Shown piece after piece: positions 1 to 13,067 of a DNA stretch of 64,000 nt. The DNA lies in contig NC_080077.1 of NCBI RefSeq assembly GCF_949987535.1, positions 40,938,561 to 41,002,560 of the forward strand. Direction: 5' to 3'. Position numbers and translations under genes: made by a program. Origin of the DNA: Balaenoptera acutorostrata (taxonomy: Eukaryota > Chordata > Mammalia > Artiodactyla > Balaenopteridae). The notes beneath the pieces are model-generated. The model saw only the letters and a list, made by a program, of their open reading frames with translations, ran no database searches and was not told the DNA's origin. The stretch's first letter is position 1, and the number at the start of each line of letters is the position of its first letter.

Positions 1-289
1 ATGATAATATAAAATATATGATTATCTAACAAGACTAGGTAATTTCATGTAAAAGCAGAGGCTTTGCTTAAATAAGTTTCCTATTGTTTACAGAGTAAGA
101 AACACTATTATAAGACTATAAAAATGACCCTGAAGTTTCTCCTTCCTGTTTCTAACATGACCATCCTCTCCCCCATTTCCACCCAATATTAATTATTTTT
201 CCCCAGCAGATTCTAGAACTGCACCTCCCAATTCAATAGCCATTAGCCACATACAGCTATTTAAATTAAAATTAAAATAATCCTTTTCT

Positions 290-1231
290 AAACAATCCTC
301 AGAATAGGAGAAAATATTTGCAAATGAATCAACGGACAAAAGATTAATCTCCAAAATATATAAACAGCTCATGCAGCTCAATATTAAAAAAACAAACCAA
401 TCAAAAAACAGGCAGAAGGCCTAAATAGACATTTCTCCAAAGACATATAGATGGCCAAGAGGCACATGAAAAGCTGCTCAGCATCACTAATTATTAGAGA
501 AATGCAAATCAAAACTACAGTGAGGTATCACCTCACACCAGTTAGAATGGGCATCATCAGAAAATCTACAAACAACAAATGCTGGAGATGGTGTAGGGAA
601 AAGGGAACCCTGTTGCACTGTTGGTGGGAATGTAAAATGATACAGCCACTATGGAGAACAGTATGGAGGTTCCTTAAAAAACTAAAAATAGAATTACCAT
701 ATGACCCAGCAATCCCACTACTGGGCATATACCCAGAGAAAACCACAATTCAAAAAGACACATGTACCCCAATGTTCACTGTAGCACTATTTACAACAGC
801 CAGGTCATGGAAGAAACCTAAATGCCCATCGACAGACAAATGGATAAAGAAGATGTGGTACATATATACAATGTAATATTACTCAGCCATAAAAAGGAAC
901 AAAACTAGGTCATTTGTAGAGACGTGGATGGACCTAGAGACTGTCATACAGAGTGAAGTCAGAAAGAGAAAAACAAATATCATATATTAACCCATATATG
1001 TGGAATCTAGAAAAATGGTACAGATGAACCTGTTTGCAAGGCAGAAATAGAGACACAGATGTAGAGAACAAACATATGGACACCAAGGGGGGAAAGCGGG
1101 GGAGGGGGTGGTGGTGGTGTGATGAACTGGGAGATTGGGATTGACATGTACACACTGATATGTATAAAATAGATGACTAATCAGAACTTGCTGTATAAAA
1201 AACAAATTAATTAAATTAAATTAAAAAAAAT
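290..1231 (+). mobile_element. 5'-truncated L1 (3' end of ORF2, 3' UTR, A-rich tail)
   Basis: The sequence reads as the last part of L1 ORF2 and the 3' UTR, closely similar to 45240-46240 of the larger L1 in this window. It ends in an A-rich tail at about 1205-1230. A 14-bp direct repeat, aataatccttttct, flanks it at 276-289 and 1232-1245. This is a clear target-site duplication and fixes both ends. The element is truncated, so it cannot move by itself. Confidence 0.9.
451..876 (+). pseudogene. L1 ORF2 C-terminal remnant
   Basis: An open stretch of 141 codons encodes the C-terminal end of the L1 ORF2 protein. Recognisable words are 'CWWECK', '[17 protein letters not shown]' and '[11 protein letters not shown]'. 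It lacks the endonuclease and reverse transcriptase and lies wholly within the truncated L1. It is a fossil, not a host gene. Confidence 0.85.
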
Positions 1232-1345
1232 AATAATCCTTTTCTTCAGACTCACTAGCCATATTTCATGTGCTTCAATAGCCACATGTAGCTAGTGGCT
1301 ACCATAGTGCACAGAATAGAACATTTCCACAACAGAAAGTTCTAC

Positions 1346-2298
1346 TACTTCTAGAAGATTCAAAAATTTCCCATTTTTTAAACCTGAAATTTTATGCCAA
1401 AAATGAGTGTCTAATAAATATTTGTGGAATAAAACTGCATAGTTTTCTCATAATTTTAAAACACAGCTCAATTCAATTTTTAGTTGTGGAAAATAGGCAG
1501 CCAATTAAGGTAAGCAAAACAGAGTGGAACATCATTTTTAAAACTTCTGGAAGGCTTCACCTTGTAAGCTTCATGGAGCAGGGGACTATGGGGTCATTCT
1601 AATAATCACCACTACTTAACAAAGTGTCTGATATATGGCTGGTGTCTCAAATTTTTAACAGTGATTTCCTCTGGAATTAGAACTTCTCTGATGTCTCTGT
1701 TGGAGAATGGGGAGACCTGAGGTTTGATTTTCAATTTCGTATACTAAAACTGTAGTTTAAAACTGTATATTTATAATATACTTAGATTTTTTCTTTTTTA
1801 AAATAGTGACAAGCTTTAAAGTTTGGGAAATGTTTAAGATGGACTATTTTTTAAAGATGTAACTTGCCCTCCCACCTCCATACACATACATCAGAAACCT
1901 ACATTCAGTAGTCTAATTATTTGTCCATCTGTACCCTATGAACTGTTTGTGAACACACATTCAAATAAACCACGTTTCTCTATTCCCCATTGTAAATGCA
2001 AACACATACATGCACAGAGAAAACTTGCCTCTCCCTTCAGATTCTCAGCCAGGCAAATGGTAATACTTGAAGAAATGTTGATACTACCAATTATATTGAC
2101 TCAGAAACTGGTTAGTAGACAATCCTTTGACTTTAGGCACATCCCGTAATATTTGTTCATTAATTAAAAAAAAAAAAAGGAAGCCACCGAACTGAACTAG
2201 GTTATTTCTAAACTAGTAATATTTTTATGTTCCAGGCATTTACTAGTTTGCTTTGTGATGTGTTCATGTAAACAATTTTAGTAAGTTAAAAAGCTTTT
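1346..2298. other. Unannotated AT-rich stretch
   Basis: I see no gene, RNA or repeat that I can name. A poly-A run lies at about 2167-2178. Short open frames here (for example 1949-2149 on the plus strand) have no recognisable motif. Confidence 0.5.
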
Positions 2299-2417
2299 GG
2301 GACTTCCCTGGCAGTCCAGTGGTTAAGACTCTGTGCTTCCACTGCAGGGGGCATGGGTTTGATCCCTGATCTGGGAACTAAGATCCCAAATGCCACATGG
2401 TGTGGAAAAAAAAAAAA
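2299..2417 (+). mobile_element. CHR-type tRNA-derived SINE, short form
   Basis: It starts with 'gggacttccctggcagtcc' and has a B-box-like 'gggtttgatccc' near 2355. It ends in an A run at 2406-2417. At about 120 bp it is the short form, lacking the long GC-rich body of other copies. Such SINEs are copied by Pol III and inserted by L1 enzymes. Confidence 0.85.
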
Positions 2418-2455
2418 CTTTGTTGAAATGTGACTTAAAAGTGCTAATACATTTT

Positions 2456-2847
2456 TTTTTAAATTTAGATTTAATGAGATTTACCTGATGAAGACAACTC
2501 ACTTTTTTTTTTTTTTTTTAAATTTACCATCTTAACCATTTTTTTTCAAATTTTTATTTATTCATTTATTTATTCATTCATTTATGGCTGTGTTGGGTCT
2601 TCGTTTCTGTGCGAGGGCTTTCTCTAGTTGTGGCAAGTGGGGGCCACTCTTCATCACGGTGCGCGGGCCTCTCACTGTAGCGGCCTCTCTTGTTGCGGAG
2701 CACAGGCTCCAGACGCGCAGGCTCAGTAATTGTGGCTCACGGGCGTAGTTGCTCCGCGGCATGTGGGATCTTCCCAGACCAGGGCTCGAACCCGTGTCCC
2801 CTGCATTGGCAGGCAGATTCTCAACCACTGCGCCACCAGGGAAGCCC
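2456..2847 (-). mobile_element. CHR-type SINE, long form, with possible 3' transduced tail
   Basis: Read on the minus strand, the element begins 'gggcttccctggtggcgcag' near 2845, has the B box 'cgggttcgagccc', and ends in A-rich simple repeat near 2540-2590. Past this tail come about 80 more bases with two further A runs (about 2503-2519 and 2452-2460) before the target duplication. A 13-bp repeat, gctaatacatttt, at 2443-2455 and 2848-2860 encloses both the SINE and the extra tract. The extra tract therefore seems to have arrived with the SINE. Confidence 0.75.
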
Positions 2848-2860
2848 GCTAATACATTTT

Positions 2861-3414
2861 ATATTTTAAATTACAGCAATACTATCAGTTGCCCAGAATT
2901 GTTCTTGTCCCTATGAATGGTTCAATTTTCCTTGGGTGTTAAGAATTTTAAAAATCGTATTTTCTGTGTTTTCACAATGTCTTGGAATAATAGAATCATA
3001 GATCTATTTCATTCTTTTGTCACACAGCATAACCATACTCAAACCAACCCTGCTCTTATTCTTTTATATCTGGGAGGCCCTATAGCTTTAAAATTTTAGC
3101 ATCCTCATCTTTTTATGCTTACTTCTGTCATGTGTGGATCTACTAAATTACTCACTTTAGACTCTATCACACATCTCATTAATTTTACATTCCAAATTCA
3201 ACACTCTAATACTTTATCTTCTCTGCTGAATAAATATCCAAATATGTTAATCAATGTTGCACTGAATCTAGCTAATAACAAATACTGTCCTTTTAAAGAT
3301 TCTGGAATCTTGTGAATCTTATTTGCCCATATCCTCATAACCAATGGAAATGTCTTTGATAATTGTGAATTGATGCAATAAAAGTTTTAAAAAAATCACA
3401 CAGGATATAAAGGC
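2861..3414. other. AT-rich DNA just past the GJA1 3' end
   Basis: No gene or named repeat is seen. The tract begins after a SINE and ends at the expected GJA1 cleavage region. Part of it could be transcribed past the poly(A) site. Confidence 0.4.
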
Positions 3415-3438
3415 TATCTTTATACTAAATTAAAACTT

Positions 3439-3444
3439 TATTGA
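3439..3444 (-). terminator. GJA1: GJA1 poly(A) signal AATAAA
   Basis: On the minus strand the sequence reads CTTTATTCAATAAAGTTTT, giving a canonical AATAAA about 1.72 kb after the stop codon. Cleavage would fall about 15-25 bases further on, near 3415-3425. Confidence 0.7.
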
Positions 3445-3530
3445 ATAAAGAACACTCTCCAGAACACATGATCAGATGGACTAGGTCTACATTACATGCA
3501 ATGAAGCTGAACATGACAGTAGTTTAACAT

Positions 3531-3537
3531 GGAATGT
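3531..3537 (-). promoter_or_regulatory. miR-1/miR-206 seed match, distal site
   Basis: The minus strand reads ACATTCC, the 7-mer complement of the miR-1/206 seed. It sits close to the end of the GJA1 3' UTR. Muscle miR-1 and miR-206 are known to repress connexin 43 through its 3' UTR. Function at this site is inferred. Confidence 0.55.
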
Positions 3538-4673
3538 CAAACAAATTAGTATTTCTCATTGTACAAAACTGCTTATGTAGTTGACATGCAAGAAGAAAAG
3601 TATGATACTCTGCATTTTCACTAATCATCCGTGATGAATTTTAAAAAGACATTTGAAGAAACTGGTAGATTTCTTTAGGATAGATTTCAAATAAATTAGT
3701 TACATGTGTACAATTATTGAAACTTCTTTCAACCTCTCTTGCATTCCAAATAAAATCTTAGTGCAAACATCAAAGTTGCTGGTTACTCCAAAAGACTGTC
3801 AAACTCATAACAGAATACAAGTTCTGAATTAATGTGCATAAGTAGGACAAAACCAAGAATACCAGTTACTGCAAAATTCATTTAGGCACACTTAATAGTC
3901 CACTCTAAGCATTTTTTCTAAGTCTGTCACATTAAGTTCTAAAGCCTGTTTACAGTACTAAAATTCTATCATTCAAGCATCAATGATTATATTTCAGAAA
4001 AAGAAAATCATTCATTTCAGCAATAGCATTACTGCTATATTCTAAAAAAAGAAAAAAAGGGAAAAAAAAAGAATCATAATTAACAAAACCAGTATCCATA
4101 ATAGGATACATGGGGAAAAACATTTTAGGGGAAAAAAAAATGTGCTTTACTTGCACAGCAGGAATTATATAATGTAAACACCATATTGGCCCACACCACA
4201 AAATCCATGAGAAAGGTTCAAATTTGAACACCATGTGTGCATTATTTTCAAATCTGTGTTTGTGAGTTTATACTGCATCTGCTTGTACCAATACATGACA
4301 AATAAAACACACTGTTCCACACACATTCACATACAAGTGATTGTTAAATATTGAGCATGGCTTGCTTCCCTGACTTTAACTCAAAAAATGTTAAGTGATA
4401 TCTCAACTGTTTTTTAAATGTCTACAGAAATCATTAAATGAATGTGAATAGTAGTTGAGGAATGATGCAAAGTGATGGTAATAATAACGTGGATGTAAAA
4501 AAGAATGTATGTATAACTGGCTGACATTTGCAAATGCATGGAAAGTCTTCTTCTGTGGGCCGTGTCTGAACTTTTAACTGATACCAAGAATAAAAAATAT
4601 AGTAGCACAAGTCCATTGACACCTGGAGGGTCAGGCCTAGAAAGCTTACCTTCAAAGTGCAAATTTTAACAAT

Positions 4674-4680
4674 GGAATGT
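4674..4680 (-). promoter_or_regulatory. miR-1/miR-206 seed match, proximal site
   Basis: A second minus-strand ACATTCC, followed by A, lies about 485 bases after the stop codon. Two such sites in one 3' UTR fit the known regulation of connexin 43 in heart and skeletal muscle. Confidence 0.55.
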
Positions 4681-5164
4681 TTTAGCAGGGACATAAGGAC
4701 AATCCTTTGTCTTCTTCTTGATAAAGAGAAGAAGTAGGATGTTCAAGAAGTATTTTCTCCTGGCCAAAGTTATTTCAGTTTCTTGGTAAAACAAAAAAGT
4801 ATTTAACTAAAAATATCACCCACCCACTCTTTCACATACACAGAAGTATTCTTAGGGGTGTGTGGGGAAGAAAAAACCCTTAACTATGGATCACCTAATG
4901 TAACTTTTATTTAAAATGTAAGTTCTTTGAATCAACTACATTAAATACCAACATGTACCTCCCTCATCCCTTCCCTCTCCACCTGCCTATCCCTAACACC
5001 CCCAGTGAACCAGGTATTCTAATGTCTTTGTGTTTTCTAAGCCTCGTGACAAGGCTGTTGAGTACCACCTCCAATGGAAAAAAATGAACACCTAAGGTGC
5101 ACTTTCTATAGCACCTTTTTCTTCTCCACAATTGAGTGGAATCTTTATGCTCTCAAGACTGGAC

Positions 5165-6355
<1,191 letters not shown>

Positions 6356-8574
6356 TCATAGACTACAGATTGTTAGTTTAATATACAGTTTCTTTCAGCC
6401 AGCAGTCAAAGTACTGTAAAAGGTCTCCTATCTTTCTAGCACTCTTCAAAAACAAACAAATAAACAAACAAAAAAACCACAAGTGCAAACTCTTCCATTT
6501 TCCCCTGAAAAGAGCTCTCAAATTTTCTTGAGATACGCTAAATCTTAGAAACAGCAGCGCCCATGTGCAGAGTAAATTGCGATCTTAACCTTGCGAAGAT
6601 GTATTACTTGCTCAACTGCTGTCTTACCACGTGACTTGAGAAGTTGTCTGCGCTAAGTGTCTGCTTATTTTATCCCTCTGAACGGTCCAATTAGAGGACT
6701 GTTCTTACCTGATAGGCCTGTGTCTGCATGCACACCCAAGCAAAATGCTGATATGTGGTATGCAAAAAGCATGGGTACCTAAGAATTGAGGTAAGAATGC
6801 CGATACCCATGCACACGCATGCAACCTGTTTTCAAACCTCATTCCTATTACATATAGTACTTTATTCCTAATTGTATCCTGAAATGTTTCTCCTTGGTAA
6901 TTCAAGTGTCATTTGTGCATACTCTACAGTGTAGTCATTTATACTTCTCTGTTTCTTCTTAAGCAGTGACTTATGTGGTTCAGAAGTCTGTCTTCTGCCC
7001 AGAGGAAAATACGTTGTACTGAAACACACCATTTTGACACACTGTGTCACTAGATGCAGGAACCTACTTTCAAAAAACAAGACTAAATGCACATCACATT
7101 TCAAGTAAGAGTTCAATTGACCTCGATACTAATTATAGCCTGAGAAATAAAAAGACAACTTTAGTGTTATCTCTAGTAAAAATGATTGGTTTTAATCTTT
7201 GGATTGCTGTACAAGTAAGTTCCTTTACTGGGCTTTGGGCCCTCAGCCCACGTACTCTATTTAACTTCCTATCAATACCTAGATATCTTAAGCCTAGGAC
7301 TTTCCCATTATTGGGGATGAGAAATAGCCTCGTCTACAGATATGACAGGAATCCCAAAAGTTATTTAGTTCAATTTATTCTTCTAATGCCAATAGTCCTT
7401 TTAACTGATGAAAATTGAGGTCTTAAGTATATAGGAAATATTCAGCTATCCGTAGAGCCAGAAAAAGACTTTCAATCCCAAGACCAAGGCTTCCCAATGC
7501 ACGACACTGGTCTTAAAATTATAGAAAAGCTGGGTTAACGTTAGAAATGTTTCCGTGCTTTAATATACACAATCTTAGAGGGGGTTGAAATCTGGTAAGA
7601 AATGAATAACACTGCACGTGGCAGCCAGAGAGAATATAGTCTAATTTTTAGCAGAGAGTAATTGGAGGGTTCAGAATGGGATGAAGTAGTCAAAGATTAT
7701 TTAATAATTAAAAACAAGCAAAGCAAAGACTTTTCAGGAGCTTATTGAATTTTAAATAGTATAACTAAAAGTAGGATTATATAGGCTTCTTAGAAATATG
7801 TTTGTTGTCTGGATATAAAGAATTTTTCACCTGGTATTAAACTATAAGCCATCTTCTCCTTGTGGGAAGTAAATGAGGTCCATGGGAATCTTCTTCCCCA
7901 CCAAGCAATATTACATTTCTGTCTAATGCCTGTACCTCCTGGCTATAGAGGCCAGAAAAAAATAAATTGGAAACCTGGCCTGGGATTTCCTGGATGGAAC
8001 AAAGAAGAGATGGCTGATCCATAAACTGAAACTGTAGCAGCTATCTAAATTAGCAGTCTGGGCTGGCCCAGAGACTGGTGCCAAAGAAAGGGGGGTGGGT
8101 GATGGGTAAAGGTTGGAGGTGAGTGGGCAAGTTACAGGAAATAATGCCCCCTTGCCAGTGGTCATAAAAAAGGGAGCTTCCCCTCTAGGAAGGGCCATTT
8201 GAGATTGTGAAGCGACAGTGAAATTGATGTATGGAAAGAGCAGTCAAACAAGAACAAAGGCTTGTAGGACTGACAAACAGAGTTAAATAGCCAGGGAAAA
8301 GCTGGAAAAGCTGGAAAAGCTTGAAGAGAGGGAGAAATTTCGCTTTGATGGACAGTGTGATATGAGAGAATGTAAAAGAAAGAAACTACAATCTAGCAGA
8401 AGACACTACACTGGGAATGAAGAAGCACAGTCCGTGAGGGTCAAACAAATAGAACAGAATTTTTGAAGCTCTATCAATAGACAGTTTCGATGTGATGATG
8501 TGTAAATTGGTCCCGATTCTGTGTAGAGAATTACAATATTTTGCCAGTGTCATCTGCTTTTGTTCAATACTCCA

Positions 8575-8605
8575 ATTTTGGGGTGGGGGTGGGGGTGGGG
8601 GGGGA
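8575..8605 (+). repeat. G-rich simple repeat
   Basis: Repeats of gggggt followed by a run of G. Four or more G runs of at least four bases could form a G-quadruplex, on the non-template strand for GJA1 the C-rich partner. It lies in intron 1. Confidence 0.7.
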
Positions 8606-9596
8606 TGAATGACAAAAACAATCAAGTATAAAATGATAAACTGCACACATCTCATCACATTCACGCAATGATCGAGCTCAAGAAAAACTTAACGTGCTTC
8701 AGGTACACTGAGAAGTTGTCATTTTAGTCAGTGTTTCATTATTATTCAAAGTAAAATAGGTAGATGCTTGTGGCAATTAATTACTAAGTTTCTTTACACT
8801 CTATGGAAAAATAAAACTTGACTTTCATATAATTCTGAGATTCCACAAAAATACCCTACAGTGCCACAGTATGTGAACTGGGTCACTGGGCAGCTCTCTA
8901 GGTAGTAGCCAAGTTGTCTTTTCTTTAAGCAGCCACCCAGTTGTCATTTGCATTAACTGAGTTGTACTCTTTCATCTGAATGAGATGAATTATCCAACGG
9001 GACACCTAGTATCCTGTAACATGTAGATACCTGTTATTAGCACTATAACAAAAATAGTTAACAACAACAAAAAAAAGATAACAAAAATAGTTATCTTTTT
9101 GGTAGTCATTCACTTTGCTGTGAATTAAAAGTTCTATCAACTGGTTGTCCCCTCATCCCATTATTTTCATTTTTCCAAGTCACAGCTGAAAAAGTAATGC
9201 CCTTTTATAAGAAGAGGTCATAATTATGTTTATAGAATCCCTAGCATTGATTTACAGACTATATACCCCATTCACATTCACTAGTATGAGACAGGTATAT
9301 TCCTTATTTGATATATGATAAAATCATGGCAGTTGGGCATATATCCTGTATATTCATGCCTTCACCTCTAGGTTCCCAGGGTGGAAATTTATATGTAGAT
9401 TAAGGTCTAGGTTAAGGAGTTGTACAAAGTTCTCATTAGGAGCAAATGCTTGACAGTAGCTGGACCGTCCTTCTTGTGTCCTCTATGTACCATATTAGAT
9501 CACATTTTCCATTGCTCTTCATGGCCCTCTAGACTAGAAGCCAAAAACCAGTCACGCCAGGTGTGACCCGCCCAAGGACCCTCTGGGCCCTTTGCA

Positions 9597-9775
9597 GCGG
9601 TTCCGAAGGGCATCAGAATCACTTAGCAGCATGTGTTAAAAACATACATTCCTGACAGTCACCAGTTTGAATGAATATCATGGGGTGAGGGTGAGGGGTG
9701 GCTGTGAATCATTCTTTTGTTTCTTTTTCTTTTTCTAAACAAATGCACCAGGTGATTCTGAAGTAAGTTTTCAGG
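9597..9775 (+). repeat. MER20-like hAT transposon remnant
   Basis: The stretch reads 'gcatcagaatcactta' near the left end and 'caccaggtgattctgaagt' near the right end, in the order of a MER20 copy. The middle is diverged and carries extra G-rich and T-rich bases. Family assignment is from memory. Confidence 0.45.
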
Positions 9776-10367
9776 CCAAGAGGCAAATGTTTCTTGACAT
9801 TTTTTGGTGCTCTGTCTCGTCTCTCGTTCAAAATATTTAGGAGTGGGGAAATGTCAGGAGAGCAGAAAGGGATTGAGTGTCTAAAAAGGCCAAGGGGATG
9901 GCTGGGCAGGGTTAGTATGAGAAGCAGAGGTCTCTGGGCAACTGGGAACTGAGCTTACCCTTTACTGTACAGCCCCCTGTCCCTCCACCTCCATCGGCTG
10001 CTCCCCAAGAGCACAGGGACTCAAATGCTTTATTCAAAATGAAAAAAAACCCTTCTATTTTAAGTTACTTTTGACCGTCCCCTTTTCCAGAGCCATATAA
10101 ACAAATCACTGTGCCAAAGCTACAGTCACGTTGCTGCGTCATTAATGTTCTAATAATTATTAGGAGAATTAGAATATATTTTACTTCCAATTTTAAAGAT
10201 TTTCCCAAGAAGAGACACTGTAATGAGTTGAGAGTGGGGAATTAAAATAAAATAAAGGTAAATAGGATTGCTTCCTGATAAAAATCCACTTAATGGATTT
10301 TTTGGGGGGGAGGGGCGGAAGTACTGTGTGTGTTTCTAATATCCTAAACCAAAACATTATAAGCCCC

Positions 10368-10493
10368 TTGGGACTTCCCTGGCAGTACAGTGGTTAAGAT
10401 TCCGAGCTTCCACTGCAGGGGGCGCAGGTTCAATCCCTGGTTGGGGAACTAGGAGCCGGCATGCCCTAGGGTGCAGCCAAAAAAAAAAAAAAA
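10368..10493 (+). mobile_element. CHR-type SINE, short form, in GJA1 intron 1
   Basis: It starts 'gggacttccctggcagtac', has B-box-like 'aggttcaatccc' and ends in an A17 tail. A 15-bp direct repeat (aacattataagcccc at 10353-10367, one mismatch at 10494-10508) flanks it. It lies antisense to GJA1. Confidence 0.88.
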
Positions 10494-11064
10494 AACACTA
10501 TAAGCCCCAAAACTAAACTGTAAACTCTCCTAATGTTTTTCTTTAATTTTTGTAAGAACCCCTCTCCCTTGCAGTAAATGTCTTTGAGTGGGCTCAGTTG
10601 TGACCATTCCTCTATAGTTACAACAGCCAGATGTGCTTTTGGTAATATTCATAGCCACACATAATTAACATAATCCACATTCAATCTGTCAGCAAATTCT
10701 ATAGGCTTTATCTTCCCCTGAAAACAGACTATGAGTCTCACCACCACCCCTGCTCTTAGCCTGATCTCAGCCATCATCAGGTTACATGCCACCTTTCTTC
10801 AGGTTATATGACAAGAGCCTAGTTACCCTGCTCGCCAATCTACTCTCCTCAGTCAGTCTTGAAAAACTAACAAGCTGATCTGCCTTGATCAGCTCGGTTC
10901 CATGCCCATGGCTTGTTCTGGTATCACCTCATCAGTCAGCACTCCAGGCCTGTCACTTGCTACTCCCCTTGTTCTGTTTTTGTTTTTTAATGGCCCTTAG
11001 CTCTACTTGATATATTATGTATTTACTTGTTTATTGTTTGTCTGCCTCCATGACAAGGACTTAT

Positions 11065-11185
11065 CACTATCTGCTTTCCTCAGCTAGAATGTGAGCTCCA
11101 TTAGGGAGTTTCCTTTGTCCACTGCTGTATCTCCAGTGCTTAAGAGTTAAGAGATATTGAATATCTATTGAATGAATTAAAAGCG
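11065..11185 (+). repeat. LINE-2 3'-end fragment
   Basis: The tract has 'tagaatgtgagctccattag', 'ccactgctgtatctccagtg' and 'ctattgaatgaatt' in the order of the conserved L2 3' end. It is an ancient, inactive fragment in intron 1. Confidence 0.6.
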
Positions 11186-12574
11186 GCTTGTTCAAAGCAA
11201 GGTACCAGGTTTCACCAGTTTTGTTTGTTTGTTTACTATCTCCTTGGGACTCTCTTAATTACAGTTACATATCCCAAACTTCTGAGGTTTCAAATTAATT
11301 AAAAAGAGACTTCCACAGTAAAAAAAAAACAAAAAAAGTGGTATTGTCAGCATCTCATATTACACGGACATTTAAATTCTCAAGTGATAATTGCTGTAAC
11401 AGAGAACTGTCTGAAACAGCATACTTTAAATGATTCCTGAACAGGCAATATGACTGAATTAAGAAAACAGGCTCTTTAACAAAGAATTTCTTAAACAAGG
11501 TCTTGAATTTATTACACAAGGGCATAGTGATTTGGGATTCTTGCAGAACTGCACCAGGTGTCATAGATATATATGCAGTTTCACTATTATGCTGTTTCAC
11601 AGGTTAAGATTTTAAAACAACAACACCAAAAAAGAAAACTTGTGTTGTCCAATTCTGCAGTATTCTAATTCTGACTGGACTACACAATTCAATTGTCACT
11701 GAAAGAGACCCCACAGTGTCTTGCAATAGAAGAAATAACCTGTTAAAACTTGTGTTTATTTCAAGAATGATAAATCTTGGGGTAAGATTGGGGCTCTGAA
11801 GGGAAGAGTAACAGCTGATACCAACCCTGGTTAATATAACATCTCTATATAGTTTGAGTGTATGTTAGGCAGTTAAGTGATGTGAATCAGGTACCATAGA
11901 AAATGTATATTCCCAGTTTATCCGGTAATATACAACCTTTGTTTCCTTATACCTGGGTAGTTAGCCTAACTCTGTGATGTATCAAACCTATTCCGTGTAA
12001 ACCTCTGTTCTATTTAAAATTCTGTCTCATGGCTCCCTGATTAGCCTTAGATTCCTTTGTAAAGACTGAAATACTGCTACATTTCTGAAGGTATCTGATG
12101 TGTGGCATTGCTTTTTTGAGGGAGGTGGGGTGGGGTACACACTAACAAGCCTTCTTTCCTTGGCCCTCACCCTTTTTCATCACCCAGTCGGCATGCATCA
12201 GCCTCCACAGAATGATGAGATGAGATGGGAGTTGAGGAGTGAGGGACTCCATCCAAAGAGACAATCCCCTCCCTAGTCCAATAGCTATCACTCAACTCCC
12301 CTACTAACGGAAGTTTCTAATGGTCACTTGAGGGGTGCTAGAGGAAAGAGCCTAAGTCAGAAGCTGCAGGCTAAAAGCCATCTTCTTAGATTGTGATCGG
12401 ATGGACTTTAAAATAACGCTATTTCTATCAGTTTTGGTGCTTCCCCCAAATGTCACCTCCAAATTTACTATTTTTATTGAACAGCCTAGTTATTTTGTCA
12501 TCATATAAACACACTCTTAGAGCCCTCACAAGTGTATTGATTAAGAAGTCTATTTTCCTTAGTGAGCATTGAAT

Positions 12575-12640
12575 GAGTAACTCATGCACATGAAGCTCTT
12601 AATAAAAGCTCAGTAAAATTTAGCTATTACTCTTTAAATG
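12575..12640 (+). repeat. Possible MIR 3' fragment
   Basis: 'gcacatgaagctcttaataa' followed by 'aagctcagtaaa' resembles the end of a MIR element. It is short and diverged, so the call is weak. Confidence 0.3.
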
Positions 12641-13005
12641 ATTTTTAGATATAGATATAGCCCACTTATTTTCTAACTTTGGCATCCTTTCTTTAGCAAA
12701 ATAGCAACTAAGAAGTGATTAACATTTTCCTAATGGTAATCAAAATAAGTTTTCTAGATGCCCCTGTAATGAGTACAATATTGCTATTTTAGCAACTTCA
12801 AAGAGATTTATGAGAAGGAGGAATTTACCCTTTATCAATTAATAGGGAGAAAAGACCATGAAGAGGGTCTTTGTGTTGCTATTTGGAGGCATCTCCTCTA
12901 AATCATGGAAAAAGTCATATACTATAGAATGTATCTGCCTAGAAAGCTAGGAAAACTTGGATGTGAAGGTTAGTGAAAGTTAAGAAATTCTTAAAGAAAA
13001 ATTTT

Positions 13006-13007
<2 letters not shown>

Positions 13008-13064
<57 letters not shown>
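13008..13064. repeat. (TA)n microsatellite
   Basis: A 57-base uninterrupted alternating A/T tract of about 28 dinucleotide units in GJA1 intron 1. Its length is probably polymorphic. Confidence 0.95.

Positions 13065-13067
<3 letters not shown>

Larger units (their letters stand above)
218..1345. repeat. Old hAT-like DNA transposon remnant (MER3-type), split by an L1
   Basis: The flanks on both sides of the L1 at 290-1231 carry 'agccaca..agct' words, and the right flank reads 'tagccacatgtagctagtgg' followed by 'agaacatttcca'. These words resemble short non-autonomous hAT (Charlie) elements such as MER3. The exact family is recalled, not searched. The two halves are 218-289 and 1246-1345. Confidence 0.4.
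3415..5164 (-). other. GJA1: GJA1 3' untranslated region
   Basis: This is the minus-strand stretch from the connexin stop codon to the poly(A) signal near 3440, about 1.75 kb. That is close to the length known for mammalian GJA1. It contains two miR-1/206 seed matches and long T runs on the minus strand (4046-4140). No intron is expected here, because GJA1 carries its coding and 3' UTR sequence in one exon. The exact 3' end is inferred. Confidence 0.8.
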
